64,000 nt of DNA from Pseudomonas moorei (GTDB taxonomy: Bacteria > Pseudomonadota > Gammaproteobacteria > Pseudomonadales > Pseudomonadaceae). Both the position numbers and the translations under genes were made by a program. The notes under the pieces were generated by a model. It did not search any database. It worked only from the letters and a program-made list of their open reading frames with translations, and had not been told where the DNA came from. How positions within the stretch are numbered: position 1 is the first letter of the stretch; the number at the start of each line of letters is the position of its first letter. The DNA is taken from contig NZ_VZPP01000010.1 of assembly GCF_008801475.1 (NCBI RefSeq), forward strand, positions 1 to 64,000, in the 5' to 3' direction. Positions 49,982-58,497 of the stretch are shown here, one piece after another.

Positions 49982-51532
49982 ATGACTGCAAAATCCCTGC
50001 TGACCGCCCTGCTACCACTGGTCTCGGACCTGTCCCGCGAACTGCCCGAAGGCGAGCGCTATCGGCGCTTGCTGGAAGCCATGCGCGCCCTGCTCCCCTG
50101 CGATGCGGCCGCCCTGCTGCGCCTCGATGGCGAATGGCTGGTGCCGCTGGCCGTCGACGGCTTGAGTACCGACACCCTCGGCCGCCGCTTCAAGGTCAGT
50201 GAACACCCGCGTTTCGCAGCCTTGCTCAGCGGTTCCGGGCCGACCCGGTTCGCCGCCGACAGCAACCTGCCCGACCCTTACGACGGCCTGGTCGAGGGCC
50301 TCGATGACCACCTGGAAGTCCATGACTGCATGGGCTGCCCGCTGTTTATCGACGAGCGCCCGTGGGGCCTGCTGACCCTCGATGCCCTTGATCCGGAACA
50401 GTTTCAGCCGATCGAACTCGATTCACTGGAAGCCTTCGCCAGCCTCGCCGCCGCCACGGTCAATGCCGCCGAGCGCATCGAACGCCTGAACAATCGCGTC
50501 GAGGATGAACACCAGCGGGCCGAGGTCTACCGCCAGGCCAGCGGCCAGCAGAACCGCGAGATGATCGGCCAGAGCAAGGCGCACAAACGCCTGGTGGAAG
50601 AAATCAACCTGGTGGGCGGCAGCGACCTGACCGTGCTGATCACCGGGGAGACCGGGGTTGGCAAGGAACTGGTGGCGCAGGCCATTCACGCCGCCTCGGC
50701 CCGCGCCGACAAACCGATCATCAGCCTCAACTGCGCCGCCTTGCCCGACACACTGGTGGAGAGCGAACTGTTCGGCCATGTGCGCGGTGCCTTTACCGGG
50801 GCGTTGAATGATCGGCGCGGCAAATTTGAACTGGCCAATGGCGGCACCCTGTTTCTCGATGAAGTCGGCGAGTTGTCGCTGACCGTACAGGCCAAGTTGC
50901 TGCGGGTCTTGCAAAGCGGACAGCTGCAGCGACTGGGATCGGACAAGGAGCATCAGGTCGACGTGCGCCTGATCGCGGCGACCAACCGCGACCTGGCAGA
51001 GGAAGTGCGCAGTGGCCGTTACCGCGCCGACTTCTATCACCGCCTCAGCGTTTACCCACTATTAGTACCGGCCCTGCGTGATCGCGGGCGGGACGTTCTG
51101 TTGCTCAGCGGCTACTTTCTGGAACAGAACCGCTCGCGCATGGGACTCAACAGCTTGCGCTTGAGCACCGATGCCCAGGCCGCGTTACTGGCTTACGACT
51201 GGCCGGGCAACGTGCGTGAACTGGAACACTTGATCGGCCGCAGCGCCCTGAAAGCCTTGGGTAACTGCAAGGAACGACCCAAGATTCTCAGCTTGAGCGC
51301 GGCGGACCTGGATCTGCCCAATGCCAATGCTGAAGCACCCGTCGCGCCAACGGCCCCGGCCGCCGTGACGCTAGTCACGGGGGATTTGCGCGAGGCCACC
51401 GAAAACTATCAGCGCCAGTTGATCGGCGCGTGCCTGGAGCGGCATCACAACAACTGGGCGAGTGCCGCGCGTGAACTGGGCCTGGATCGGGCGAATCTTG
51501 GGCGCATGGCCAAAAGGCTCGGCATGAAGTAA
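49982..51532 (+). CDS. norR: NO-responsive sigma-54 activator NorR (FhpR)
   Basis: 516 aa: N-terminal GAF domain (about 20-165) that senses NO through a non-haem iron, AAA+ domain (about 190-420) with Walker A GETGVGKE and the sigma-54-contact loop GAFTGA, and a C-terminal Fis-type HTH (NNWASAARELGLDRANLGRMAKRLG). Divergent from hmp. In P. aeruginosa the equivalent regulator FhpR activates fhp. Confidence 0.93.
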   Translation: MTAKSLLTALLPLVSDLSRELPEGERYRRLLEAMRALLPCDAAALLRLDGEWLVPLAVDGLSTDTLGRRFKVSEHPRFAALLSGSGPTRFAADSNLPDPYDGLVEGLDDHLEVHDCMGCPLFIDERPWGLLTLDALDPEQFQPIELDSLEAFASLAAATVNAAERIERLNNRVEDEHQRAEVYRQASGQQNREMIGQSKAHKRLVEEINLVGGSDLTVLITGETGVGKELVAQAIHAASARADKPIISLNCAALPDTLVESELFGHVRGAFTGALNDRRGKFELANGGTLFLDEVGELSLTVQAKLLRVLQSGQLQRLGSDKEHQVDVRLIAATNRDLAEEVRSGRYRADFYHRLSVYPLLVPALRDRGRDVLLLSGYFLEQNRSRMGLNSLRLSTDAQAALLAYDWPGNVRELEHLIGRSALKALGNCKERPKILSLSAADLDLPNANAEAPVAPTAPAAVTLVTGDLREATENYQRQLIGACLERHHNNWASAARELGLDRANLGRMAKRLGMK

Positions 51533-51682
51533 CGCCGGGCTTGCCACCTCACCGCAGGAGTCGTGCTAAAACCAATGGATTGGTATTGGCCCTAAAGCCT
51601 GCCCGCAACAAGTCGATAACCCGGCATCGAAGTTGTTGGCGGTCCTCGCGATCGCCCATCACCTTTTCCCAAGAAGGTACTT

Positions 51683-52585
51683 ATGTCTTCCACCAAAGCC
51701 CGCGCAGATTCACTTTCGCTTCTGCTGTTTACCTTGCGCAGCGGCAAGTTGATGGCAATCAACCTGCTCAAAGTCAGTGAAATCATCCCCTGCCCGCCGC
51801 TGACCAAGCTGCCGGAGTCGCACCCTCACGTCAAAGGCATCGCCACGCTGCGTGGCGCGTCGCTGTCGGTGATCGACCTTAGCCGGGCCATCGGCGAACG
51901 ACCGCTGGAAGACCCGAACGGCGGCTGCCTGATCGTCACCGACGTCAGTCGCTCCAAGCAGGGCCTGCACGTTCAGGCGGTGAGCAAGATCGTTCACTGC
52001 CTGACCACCGATATCCGTCCGCCGCCCTTCGGCTCTGGCGGCGTGCGCTCGTACATCACCGGCGTGACCTCGGTCGATGGCACCCTGGTGCAGGTACTGG
52101 ACATCGAAAAAGTCATCCACGGCATCGCCCCGGTGCAGATCGAATCGGCACCAACCGAACTGAGCATGGAAGACGCTGAGTTGTTGGGCAACGCACGGAT
52201 TCTGGTGGTGGATGACAGTCAGGTGGCCCTGCAGCAATCGGTGCACACATTGCGCAATCTCGGCCTGCAATGCCATACGGCCCGCAGCGCCAAGGAAGCC
52301 ATCGACTGCCTGCTGGATCTGCAAGGCACCGCCCAACAGATCAACCTGATTGTCTCCGACATCGAAATGTCTGAAATGGATGGCTACGCCTTCACCCGAA
52401 CCCTGCGCGAAACCCCGGACTTTGCCCACCTCTATGTGCTGCTGCACACCTCACTGGACAGTGCGATGAACAGTGAAAAGGCGCGCCTGGCCGGTGCCAA
52501 TGCGGTGCTGACCAAGTTCTCCTCGCCAGAACTGACCCAGTGCCTGATCACGGCTGCCAAGGCCGTGGCTGAACAGGGTCATTGA
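51683..52585 (+). CDS. cheV: Chemotaxis coupling protein CheV
   Basis: 300 aa: CheW-like domain (about 10-160) followed by a receiver domain (about 172-298) with phosphoacceptor in LIVSDIEMSEMDG and Lys in VLTKFSS. It couples chemoreceptors to CheA and is itself phosphorylated. No other che gene is adjacent. Confidence 0.93.
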   Translation: MSSTKARADSLSLLLFTLRSGKLMAINLLKVSEIIPCPPLTKLPESHPHVKGIATLRGASLSVIDLSRAIGERPLEDPNGGCLIVTDVSRSKQGLHVQAVSKIVHCLTTDIRPPPFGSGGVRSYITGVTSVDGTLVQVLDIEKVIHGIAPVQIESAPTELSMEDAELLGNARILVVDDSQVALQQSVHTLRNLGLQCHTARSAKEAIDCLLDLQGTAQQINLIVSDIEMSEMDGYAFTRTLRETPDFAHLYVLLHTSLDSAMNSEKARLAGANAVLTKFSSPELTQCLITAAKAVAEQGH

Positions 52586-52588
52586 GTC

Positions 52589-53071
52589 TTGGCCGAGGAC
52601 TTTTGCTTTTTGATGCGGCGCAACCTCGCCGAGGCTGTGCTGGCCATCCCTTGGCCAAGCGATCTTCAATTGACCCGCTACCGTCCTGAACTCGCCGAAA
52701 CCGTCCACCAGCTGATGGCGCTGGGTTACCGCGAGGGCGGTGGTCGCGTACCGGAACTGGAGCGCTGGCAACGGCAATTTGAAACCGACCCCGAATACGA
52801 TCCCGAGCTGTGCTTTATTGCCCAAGATGCCGAAGGCGTGGTTGCCGTGTGCCAGTGCTGGACCAGTGCCTACATCAAAGACCTGGTGGTGCATCCACGG
52901 GCTCGACGACAAGGGTTGGGACGCGCCTTGCTGCTGCATGCGTTCACGGTGTTCCAGCAACGCCGCGAGGGCTTTGTGGATTTGAAAGTGCTGGAGGACA
53001 ACCTGCGCGCGCAGCGGTTGTATGAAAGCGTCGGGATGTATGTGGTGCGCCGGGAAGCGGTTCCAGCCTGA
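52589..53071 (+). CDS. GNAT-family N-acetyltransferase
   Basis: 160 aa with the acetyl-CoA-binding motif A in KDLVVHPRARRQGLGRALLLHA (R/Q-x-x-G-x-G/A) and motif B near LKVLEDNLRAQRLYESVGM. Substrate unknown. The start is uncertain: TTG 52589, 3 bp after cheV, or ATG 52613; neither has a strong Shine-Dalgarno. Confidence 0.85.
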   Translation: MAEDFCFLMRRNLAEAVLAIPWPSDLQLTRYRPELAETVHQLMALGYREGGGRVPELERWQRQFETDPEYDPELCFIAQDAEGVVAVCQCWTSAYIKDLVVHPRARRQGLGRALLLHAFTVFQQRREGFVDLKVLEDNLRAQRLYESVGMYVVRREAVPA

Positions 53072-53133
53072 CGATCACTCTCAATCATTCAGGCATAATC
53101 CGGTCCTTCGCCCTCCAAAAGGATTTCCGGCCC

Positions 53134-53460
53134 ATGAAAAACGCAGCCCTGACCCTGCTCTGCCTCACCGCCCTCGCCACCCAGGCCCACGCTTCCAGCC
53201 CCGACGCCTGGGCTGCCTACGACAAAACCGTACTCGTCAGTTGCACCAAGGCCAGTGGGCTGAAGAATGCCAAACCCGTCGGCAACGCCGCGCAGTTCGA
53301 TGACCGGGTCGGTTACAGCGCGCTTCTGCTGCAAGGTCAGTACCCGCAAAAACACATGAAAGGCGCACAAGGCACCGAACTGTGCCTCTACAACAAAAAA
53401 AGCAAAACCGCGTATGTCACCGAATGGGATTCGATTCGCCCCGCCGTCCAGGCACAGTGA
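53134..53460 (+). CDS. Small periplasmic hypothetical protein
   Basis: 108 aa with a clear Sec signal (MKNAALTLLCLTALATQAHA, cleavage at about 20-21). The mature part of about 88 residues has two Cys (C37, C89) that could form a disulfide. AAAGGA lies upstream of ATG 53134. No family recognised. Confidence 0.75.
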   Translation: MKNAALTLLCLTALATQAHASSPDAWAAYDKTVLVSCTKASGLKNAKPVGNAAQFDDRVGYSALLLQGQYPQKHMKGAQGTELCLYNKKSKTAYVTEWDSIRPAVQAQ

Positions 53461-53538
53461 GTGGCGCATAACTTGCTTCGGCAGCGCACTTCACGGTGAC
53501 ATTCTGTCGCCGCTTCCCTCGACGCGACCGAGCGCCCA

Positions 53539-54288
53539 ATGAATACGACGTTTTCCTGCGTAGGCTGTGGTAAATGCTGCAACGATCACCATGTGCCCCT
53601 GACCCTGGCCGAAGCCCGGATGTGGGCGGCCGATGGCGGGCAGGTGATCGTGCTGGTGGAGGCGTTCCTGGGCAACGGCCTGGGCCTGCCCGCACAGCAA
53701 CGCGACCACGCCGAACGCCGCTCGGCAGTGGTTCACAGTGGCGAATCCAAGGCGTTCGTCGCTATCACCTTTGCCGCCTACAACGTCGGTCCCTGTCGGA
53801 ATCTTGACGAGGACAACCTCTGCCGCATCTACGAGCGCCGGCCGCTGGTGTGCCGCATTTATCCGATGGAAATCAATCCGCACATTCCCCTAAACCCGGC
53901 GATCAAGGAATGCCCGCCCGAATCGTGGGAAAAAGGACCGGACCTGATCGTCGGCGGTGAGTTGGTCGACCGTGAGCTCATGGCGCTGATTCAACGCTCC
54001 CGTCAGGCAGATCGCGATGATATTCAGATGAAGGATGCGATTTGCGCGCTATTGGGCATTCGCACGACGGCGCTGAAGGGGGATGGATTTACCGCCTATC
54101 TGCCGGACATGGCCGAGTTTGTCACGATCATCGATGACCTGGCCGGGCAGACGCTGCCGCAGTGGGACAGCGAGTGGCTGTTCCATGTGTCCGGTGAGGA
54201 TATCGCCAGACAGGTCGTGGATGCCGGCGGGCAAGTGGTCACACAGGCGCCGGCGAACTACTCGTTTATTTCGTTGCGGGTGGCTTGA
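53539..54288 (+). CDS. YkgJ-family cysteine-cluster protein
   Basis: 249 aa. The N-terminal cysteine cluster CVGCGKCC (7-14) is followed by GPCRNL, NLCRIYERRPLVCRIYP, the set of conserved cysteines that bind metal (Zn or Fe-S) in the CxxCxxCC family UPF0153. Function unknown, cytoplasmic. Confidence 0.87.
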   Translation: MNTTFSCVGCGKCCNDHHVPLTLAEARMWAADGGQVIVLVEAFLGNGLGLPAQQRDHAERRSAVVHSGESKAFVAITFAAYNVGPCRNLDEDNLCRIYERRPLVCRIYPMEINPHIPLNPAIKECPPESWEKGPDLIVGGELVDRELMALIQRSRQADRDDIQMKDAICALLGIRTTALKGDGFTAYLPDMAEFVTIIDDLAGQTLPQWDSEWLFHVSGEDIARQVVDAGGQVVTQAPANYSFISLRVA

Positions 54289-54349
54289 GTCTGGAAAATG
54301 TGTCGCCTGCTCGCGATGACGGCAGGCCTGACACCGCAAAGCCTGAAAC

Positions 54350-54607
54350 CTAGCGCTTGCCCATCGAACGCCGAGTCCCCGGCGGTGCCATGCCCGGGGT
54401 CTTGGTGTGGCCATTCTTGGCGCCGTTCTTGTACCACGGCTGATTGGCGTTCTTGGCGCCGGCCAGTTCTCCTGGCTTGAACGGGAACTTGAACGCGGGG
54501 ATGGCGGCTTTGGTTTCGCTGTCGGCGCTGGAGTCGACGCTGTCTGGCAGCTCTGCCTGCTCGTCGCCCAAGGTGTCGGCGACCGGCGGTTGTTTCGGGG
54601 AAGTCAT
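54350..54607 (-). CDS. Small conserved hypothetical protein, 85 aa
   Basis: A Ser/Pro/Ala/Asp-rich, probably disordered N-terminus (MTSPKQPPVADTLGDEQAEL) and a basic C-terminal half (KNANQPWYKNGAKNGHTKTP). No signal peptide. I believe similar proteins occur next to housekeeping genes in Pseudomonas, but no function is known to me. A good reading frame with a ribosome site (GGAG) before ATG 54607. Confidence 0.65.
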   Translation of the reverse strand: MTSPKQPPVADTLGDEQAELPDSVDSSADSETKAAIPAFKFPFKPGELAGAKNANQPWYKNGAKNGHTKTPGMAPPGTRRSMGKR

Positions 54608-54774
54608 GAAAGCTCCGGGTGGTGCGTAAAGTGTCGGGCCCAGTCAACGAGCCACGAAAGGCGGCAGTATAACTGGATGAAGCGCTGCAAGCTGCTGTTA
54701 AGCGACTCGCACAAATCCCGGGAAGAATGTTAGCGTGCTCAGCATTCTCAACCGCCCAGACGAGCCCTGCGCCC

Positions 54775-55749
54775 ATGAAAAAGACCGTCCTCGCCTTCAG
54801 CCGCGTCACGCCTGAAATGGTCGAACGCCTGCAACAAGACTTCGACGTGATCGTGCCGAACCCGAAAAACGGCGACATCAATGCCCAGTTCAACGAAGCC
54901 TTGCCCCATGCCCACGGCCTGATCGGTGTCGGTCGTAAACTGGGACGCGCCCAACTGGAGAACGCCGCCAAACTGGAAGTGGTGTCCAGCGTTTCGGTGG
55001 GCTACGACAACTACGACGTCGCCTATCTCAATGAGCGCGGGATCATGCTCACCAACACGCCGGACGTGCTCACCGAAAGCACCGCCGACTTGGCGTTCGC
55101 GCTACTGATGAGCAGTGCCCGTCGTGTCGCTGAACTGGATGCCTGGACCAAGGCCGGTCAATGGCAAGCCACTGTTGGCGCACCGCTGTTCGGTTGCGAT
55201 GTGCATGGCAAGACTCTGGGCATCGTCGGCATGGGCAACATCGGCGCGGCCATCGCTCGCCGTGGGCGCCTGGGTTTCAACATGCCAATCCTCTACAGCG
55301 GTAACAGCCGCAAGACCGCGCTGGAACAGGAACTCGGCGCACAATTTCGCAGCCTGGACGAACTGTTGGCCGAAGCCGATTTTGTCTGCCTGGTAGTCCC
55401 ACTCAGCGAGAAAACCAGACACCTGATCAGCCATCGCGAACTGGCGCTGATGAAGCCGAGCGCAATCCTGGTAAACATTGCTCGCGGCCCGGTGGTCGAC
55501 GAGCCGGCGCTCATCGAAGCCCTGCAGAACAACCGCATTCGCGGTGCCGGGCTGGATGTGTACGAAAAAGAACCGCTGGCCGAGTCGCCATTGTTTCAAC
55601 TGAAAAACGCGGTGACCCTCCCGCACATTGGCTCGGCCACCCATGAAACCCGCGAAGCCATGGCCAATCGTGCCCTGACCAACCTGCGTAGCGCCCTGCT
55701 GGGTGAACGCCCACAGGATCTGGTCAACCCGCAAGTCTGGAAAGGCTGA
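54775..55749 (+). CDS. D-2-hydroxyacid dehydrogenase (2-ketogluconate / glyoxylate reductase, GhrB/TkrA type)
   Basis: 324 aa. NAD(P)-binding GMGNIGAAIARR, catalytic Arg in NIARGPVVDEPAL, Glu in LDVYEKEPL and His in LPHIGSATHETRE are all present. It resembles the GhrB/TkrA subgroup that reduces glyoxylate, hydroxypyruvate and 2-ketogluconate. ATG 54775 starts the conserved MKKTVLAFSRV; the in-frame ATG at 54727 lacks a ribosome site. Monocistronic. Confidence 0.88.
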   Translation: MKKTVLAFSRVTPEMVERLQQDFDVIVPNPKNGDINAQFNEALPHAHGLIGVGRKLGRAQLENAAKLEVVSSVSVGYDNYDVAYLNERGIMLTNTPDVLTESTADLAFALLMSSARRVAELDAWTKAGQWQATVGAPLFGCDVHGKTLGIVGMGNIGAAIARRGRLGFNMPILYSGNSRKTALEQELGAQFRSLDELLAEADFVCLVVPLSEKTRHLISHRELALMKPSAILVNIARGPVVDEPALIEALQNNRIRGAGLDVYEKEPLAESPLFQLKNAVTLPHIGSATHETREAMANRALTNLRSALLGERPQDLVNPQVWKG

Positions 55750-55913
55750 ATGAAAACGGGCAGGCGTTACAGTCGCCTGCCCGTTCACATTAATACCCAC
55801 GCATCCAACTTACCGATACATATCCTGCAATTCAGTTCACGGCCGAATAAATAATTCGCCGTATAAACTCCAGACTAAAACACCCCGACAGTTAGTTTTG
55901 GAGAACATAGGCC

Positions 55914-56423
55914 TTGAACCAAATCACAACCAACCACGCCATAAAGTTCAGCAAAGCCACGCTGATGTTATTCGTAAGTTTCTTCGGCTTGCTGGTGATA
56001 TACAGCAACATTACCGACTACGCCGCCAACTACGAGTATCTGTCACACATCCTCAGCATGGACACCACACACGAGGGTTTCAGGTACCGCGATCGGGCAA
56101 TCACTTCGCCGATACTCCAGCACCGGATCTATTGGATGATCATTACCCTTGAAGTCATGTATACAGCCTTCTGCATCATGGGCACCTACCTTTTATATAA
56201 GAACATCAATTCCAACGGCAAGAAATTCCACGAAGCGAAGAAGTTCGCGATCATTGGCTTATTGATTGCACTCTTTCTTTATTACCTCTGTTTCCAGGTC
56301 ATCGGCACCGAGTGGTTCAACATGGACGAGTCGCATCAATGGAACTATAAAGACTGGGCCCAGCACATCGTCGACTTCATCTTGCCTTCGCTGCTATACG
56401 TGGCGATCAGGATCGAGCGCTGA
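55914..56423 (+). CDS. DUF2165-family integral membrane protein
   Basis: 169 aa with four membrane helices (about 14-34, 75-95, 110-130, 148-165) and the conserved YSNITDYAANYEYLSHILSMD and W...MDES..W segments I associate with DUF2165. Inner-membrane protein of unknown function. Start is TTG 55914 with GGAG 10 nt upstream. AT-richer than neighbours, suggesting a separate history. Confidence 0.8.
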   Translation: MNQITTNHAIKFSKATLMLFVSFFGLLVIYSNITDYAANYEYLSHILSMDTTHEGFRYRDRAITSPILQHRIYWMIITLEVMYTAFCIMGTYLLYKNINSNGKKFHEAKKFAIIGLLIALFLYYLCFQVIGTEWFNMDESHQWNYKDWAQHIVDFILPSLLYVAIRIER

Positions 56424-56448
56424 AAACGCACTCGATCCTGATGCGACT

Positions 56449-57351
56449 TCAAGCCAACTTGCCAGTGCCCTGCAGGATTGGCGCCTTGGGTTTACGGAAC
56501 ACCAGGACGTTGCCCAGCATCACCAGCACCAGACCCACCAGGGCCGGCAACGTCCATTGGTAACCCTCGGCGAACGCCGATACATTCAGTGCCACCACCG
56601 GGAACAGCACCGTGCAATAGGCGGCGCGCTCCGGCCCCATGCGCCCGACCAGCGTCAGGTAAGCCGTGAAACCAATCACCGACCCCGGAATGACCAGGTA
56701 CAGCAACGAACCGATGTAGCGGGCACTCCATTCCACATCGAATGGAATCCCTTTGACCAGGCACCACACTGACAGCATCGCCGCGCCATAGGCCATGCCC
56801 CAGGCGTTGGTGGTCAGAGGCTTGAGCCCGGCTTTCTGTTGCAAGCTCGATAGCATGTTGCCCGCCGAGAAACACAGGGTGCCGCACAGGGCCAGGCCCA
56901 GACCCAGCAGGGTTTGCGGACTGGCGGTATGGCCGACCAGTTCCGGCCAGAACAACAGGCCCAGGCCGGACAAGCCCAACGCACCACCCATCAGCACGTT
57001 GCGGGCGATTTTCTGGCCGAAGAACACCCGAGCATTCAAGGCATTCCACAGCGTCGCGGTGGAGAACACCACGGCGACCAGACCACTGGGAATCCACTGG
57101 CTGGCCGTCAGGAAGCACATGAAGTTAACGCAAAACAGGCACAGACCTTGGGCCAGGCATATCAAATGCCCACGACGGTTCATCACCTGTAACCGCCGGC
57201 TGAGCAGCAACATCACGAACAGCACCAGCGCGGCGAGCCCAAAGCGGTAAACGATCGACACGGGAATCGCCACCACGCCCAACTGCCATTTCAGGGCAAT
57301 CCAGGTGGTGCCCCAGATCAGCACGGTCAGCAAATACAATGAAAGGTTCAT
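56449..57351 (-). CDS. EamA/DMT-family transporter
   Basis: 300 aa with ten membrane helices in two EamA repeats (LYLLTVLIWGTTWIALKWQLG... and LLGLGLALCGTLCFSAGNMLSS...). Usually exports amino acids or metabolites. ATG 57351 begins at the first helix; upstream in-frame sequence belongs to the divergent AraC gene. The AraC regulator 138 bp away probably controls it. Confidence 0.9.
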   Translation of the reverse strand: MNLSLYLLTVLIWGTTWIALKWQLGVVAIPVSIVYRFGLAALVLFVMLLLSRRLQVMNRRGHLICLAQGLCLFCVNFMCFLTASQWIPSGLVAVVFSTATLWNALNARVFFGQKIARNVLMGGALGLSGLGLLFWPELVGHTASPQTLLGLGLALCGTLCFSAGNMLSSLQQKAGLKPLTTNAWGMAYGAAMLSVWCLVKGIPFDVEWSARYIGSLLYLVIPGSVIGFTAYLTLVGRMGPERAAYCTVLFPVVALNVSAFAEGYQWTLPALVGLVLVMLGNVLVFRKPKAPILQGTGKLA

Positions 57352-57489
57352 GACAAAGGCTCCTCGATAGGTGCCCAGTGTCCGGCTTCGCGCCGTGGCG
57401 CACTTGCATAAACTTGCGCTTTTGTCGCGCCACTGGCTGGCAGGCGAACGCCTACGGAGTAGGATGCAAGGCGTTGGAGAGAACTGATC

Positions 57490-58365
57490 ATGCCCGCACT
57501 GGAAACCCTGCAAGTCTTTCAAGCCCTCAACCGCTCGCCCAATGCTCGCCTCGAGCACAGCGCCGAGCTCGGTGACGGCATGGCTGCAGCCTTGTGGAGC
57601 AATCATCATGACGCCCAGGATTACGAGGCGCCGAGCCACCACACGCTGTCCTGCTATATCGCCGGCGGCACGGGCACCTTTCGCCGTGATCAGCCCGGCA
57701 ACAAGGGAGGCCCGGACAAACTGTGCATCCTGCCGGCCGATCATCAGTCCGGCTGGGTGATCAACGGTGATATTCGCCTGGCCCATCTCTATTTCAGCCC
57801 CGAACAATTCGCCCTCGGCTGCGTCACGCTGCTGGACCGCGAACCTCGTGAAGTGCAACTGCGTGAAGGCACGTTCCTCGACGATCCACTGCAAGCCCGA
57901 CGCTTTCGGCAGATGATCACGCTCAATTGGGATGAACCCGGCGAACGCCTGCTCACCAGCAGCCTGGCCCACGAAATGCTCAGTCATGCCCTGCTCGGTC
58001 AGGTCGGCCTGCGCGACGGGTTGCGACTCAAGGGCGGGTTAGCGGCGCATCAGCGTCGTCAACTGGTGGAGTACATCGACAGTCAGTTGGCCGAAGCCAT
58101 CAGCCTGGGACAACTGGCAGCGCTGTGCGCCTTGTCGGAATACCACTTTGCGCGGATGTTCCGCGAAAGCTTCGGCCTGCCGCCGCATCAATATGTGCTG
58201 GCACGGCGACTGGGCCGGGCGCGGGAGCTGTTGCGCTCCACGTCGCAGCCGCTGGGGGACATCGCGCTGGCCTGCGGGTTTGCCAGTGCCAGTCACTTCA
58301 CCAATCGGTTTCGCCAGGTATTGGGTGGGACGCCTGGCGAGTATCGGCAGGCGTTTTTGCGCTAG
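57490..58365 (+). CDS. AraC-family transcriptional regulator
   Basis: 291 aa: N-terminal cupin-like sensor region and C-terminal double HTH (about 190-288, ISLGQLAALCALSEYHFARMFRESFGLPPHQYVLARRLGRARELL ... GFASASHFTNRFRQVLGGTPGEYR). Divergent from the DMT exporter gene, its likely target. Confidence 0.92.
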   Translation: MPALETLQVFQALNRSPNARLEHSAELGDGMAAALWSNHHDAQDYEAPSHHTLSCYIAGGTGTFRRDQPGNKGGPDKLCILPADHQSGWVINGDIRLAHLYFSPEQFALGCVTLLDREPREVQLREGTFLDDPLQARRFRQMITLNWDEPGERLLTSSLAHEMLSHALLGQVGLRDGLRLKGGLAAHQRRQLVEYIDSQLAEAISLGQLAALCALSEYHFARMFRESFGLPPHQYVLARRLGRARELLRSTSQPLGDIALACGFASASHFTNRFRQVLGGTPGEYRQAFLR

Positions 58366-58497
58366 TTTGCAGATTTCGGTGCCTGACAGGCCGCCATCGC
58401 GGGCAAGCCCGCTCCCACATTTGATCGCATTCTCGTGAAAGTACGCGGCCCCTTGGGAAGCGAGCTTGCTCGCGAAGAACGATGACGCGGTCTTCCG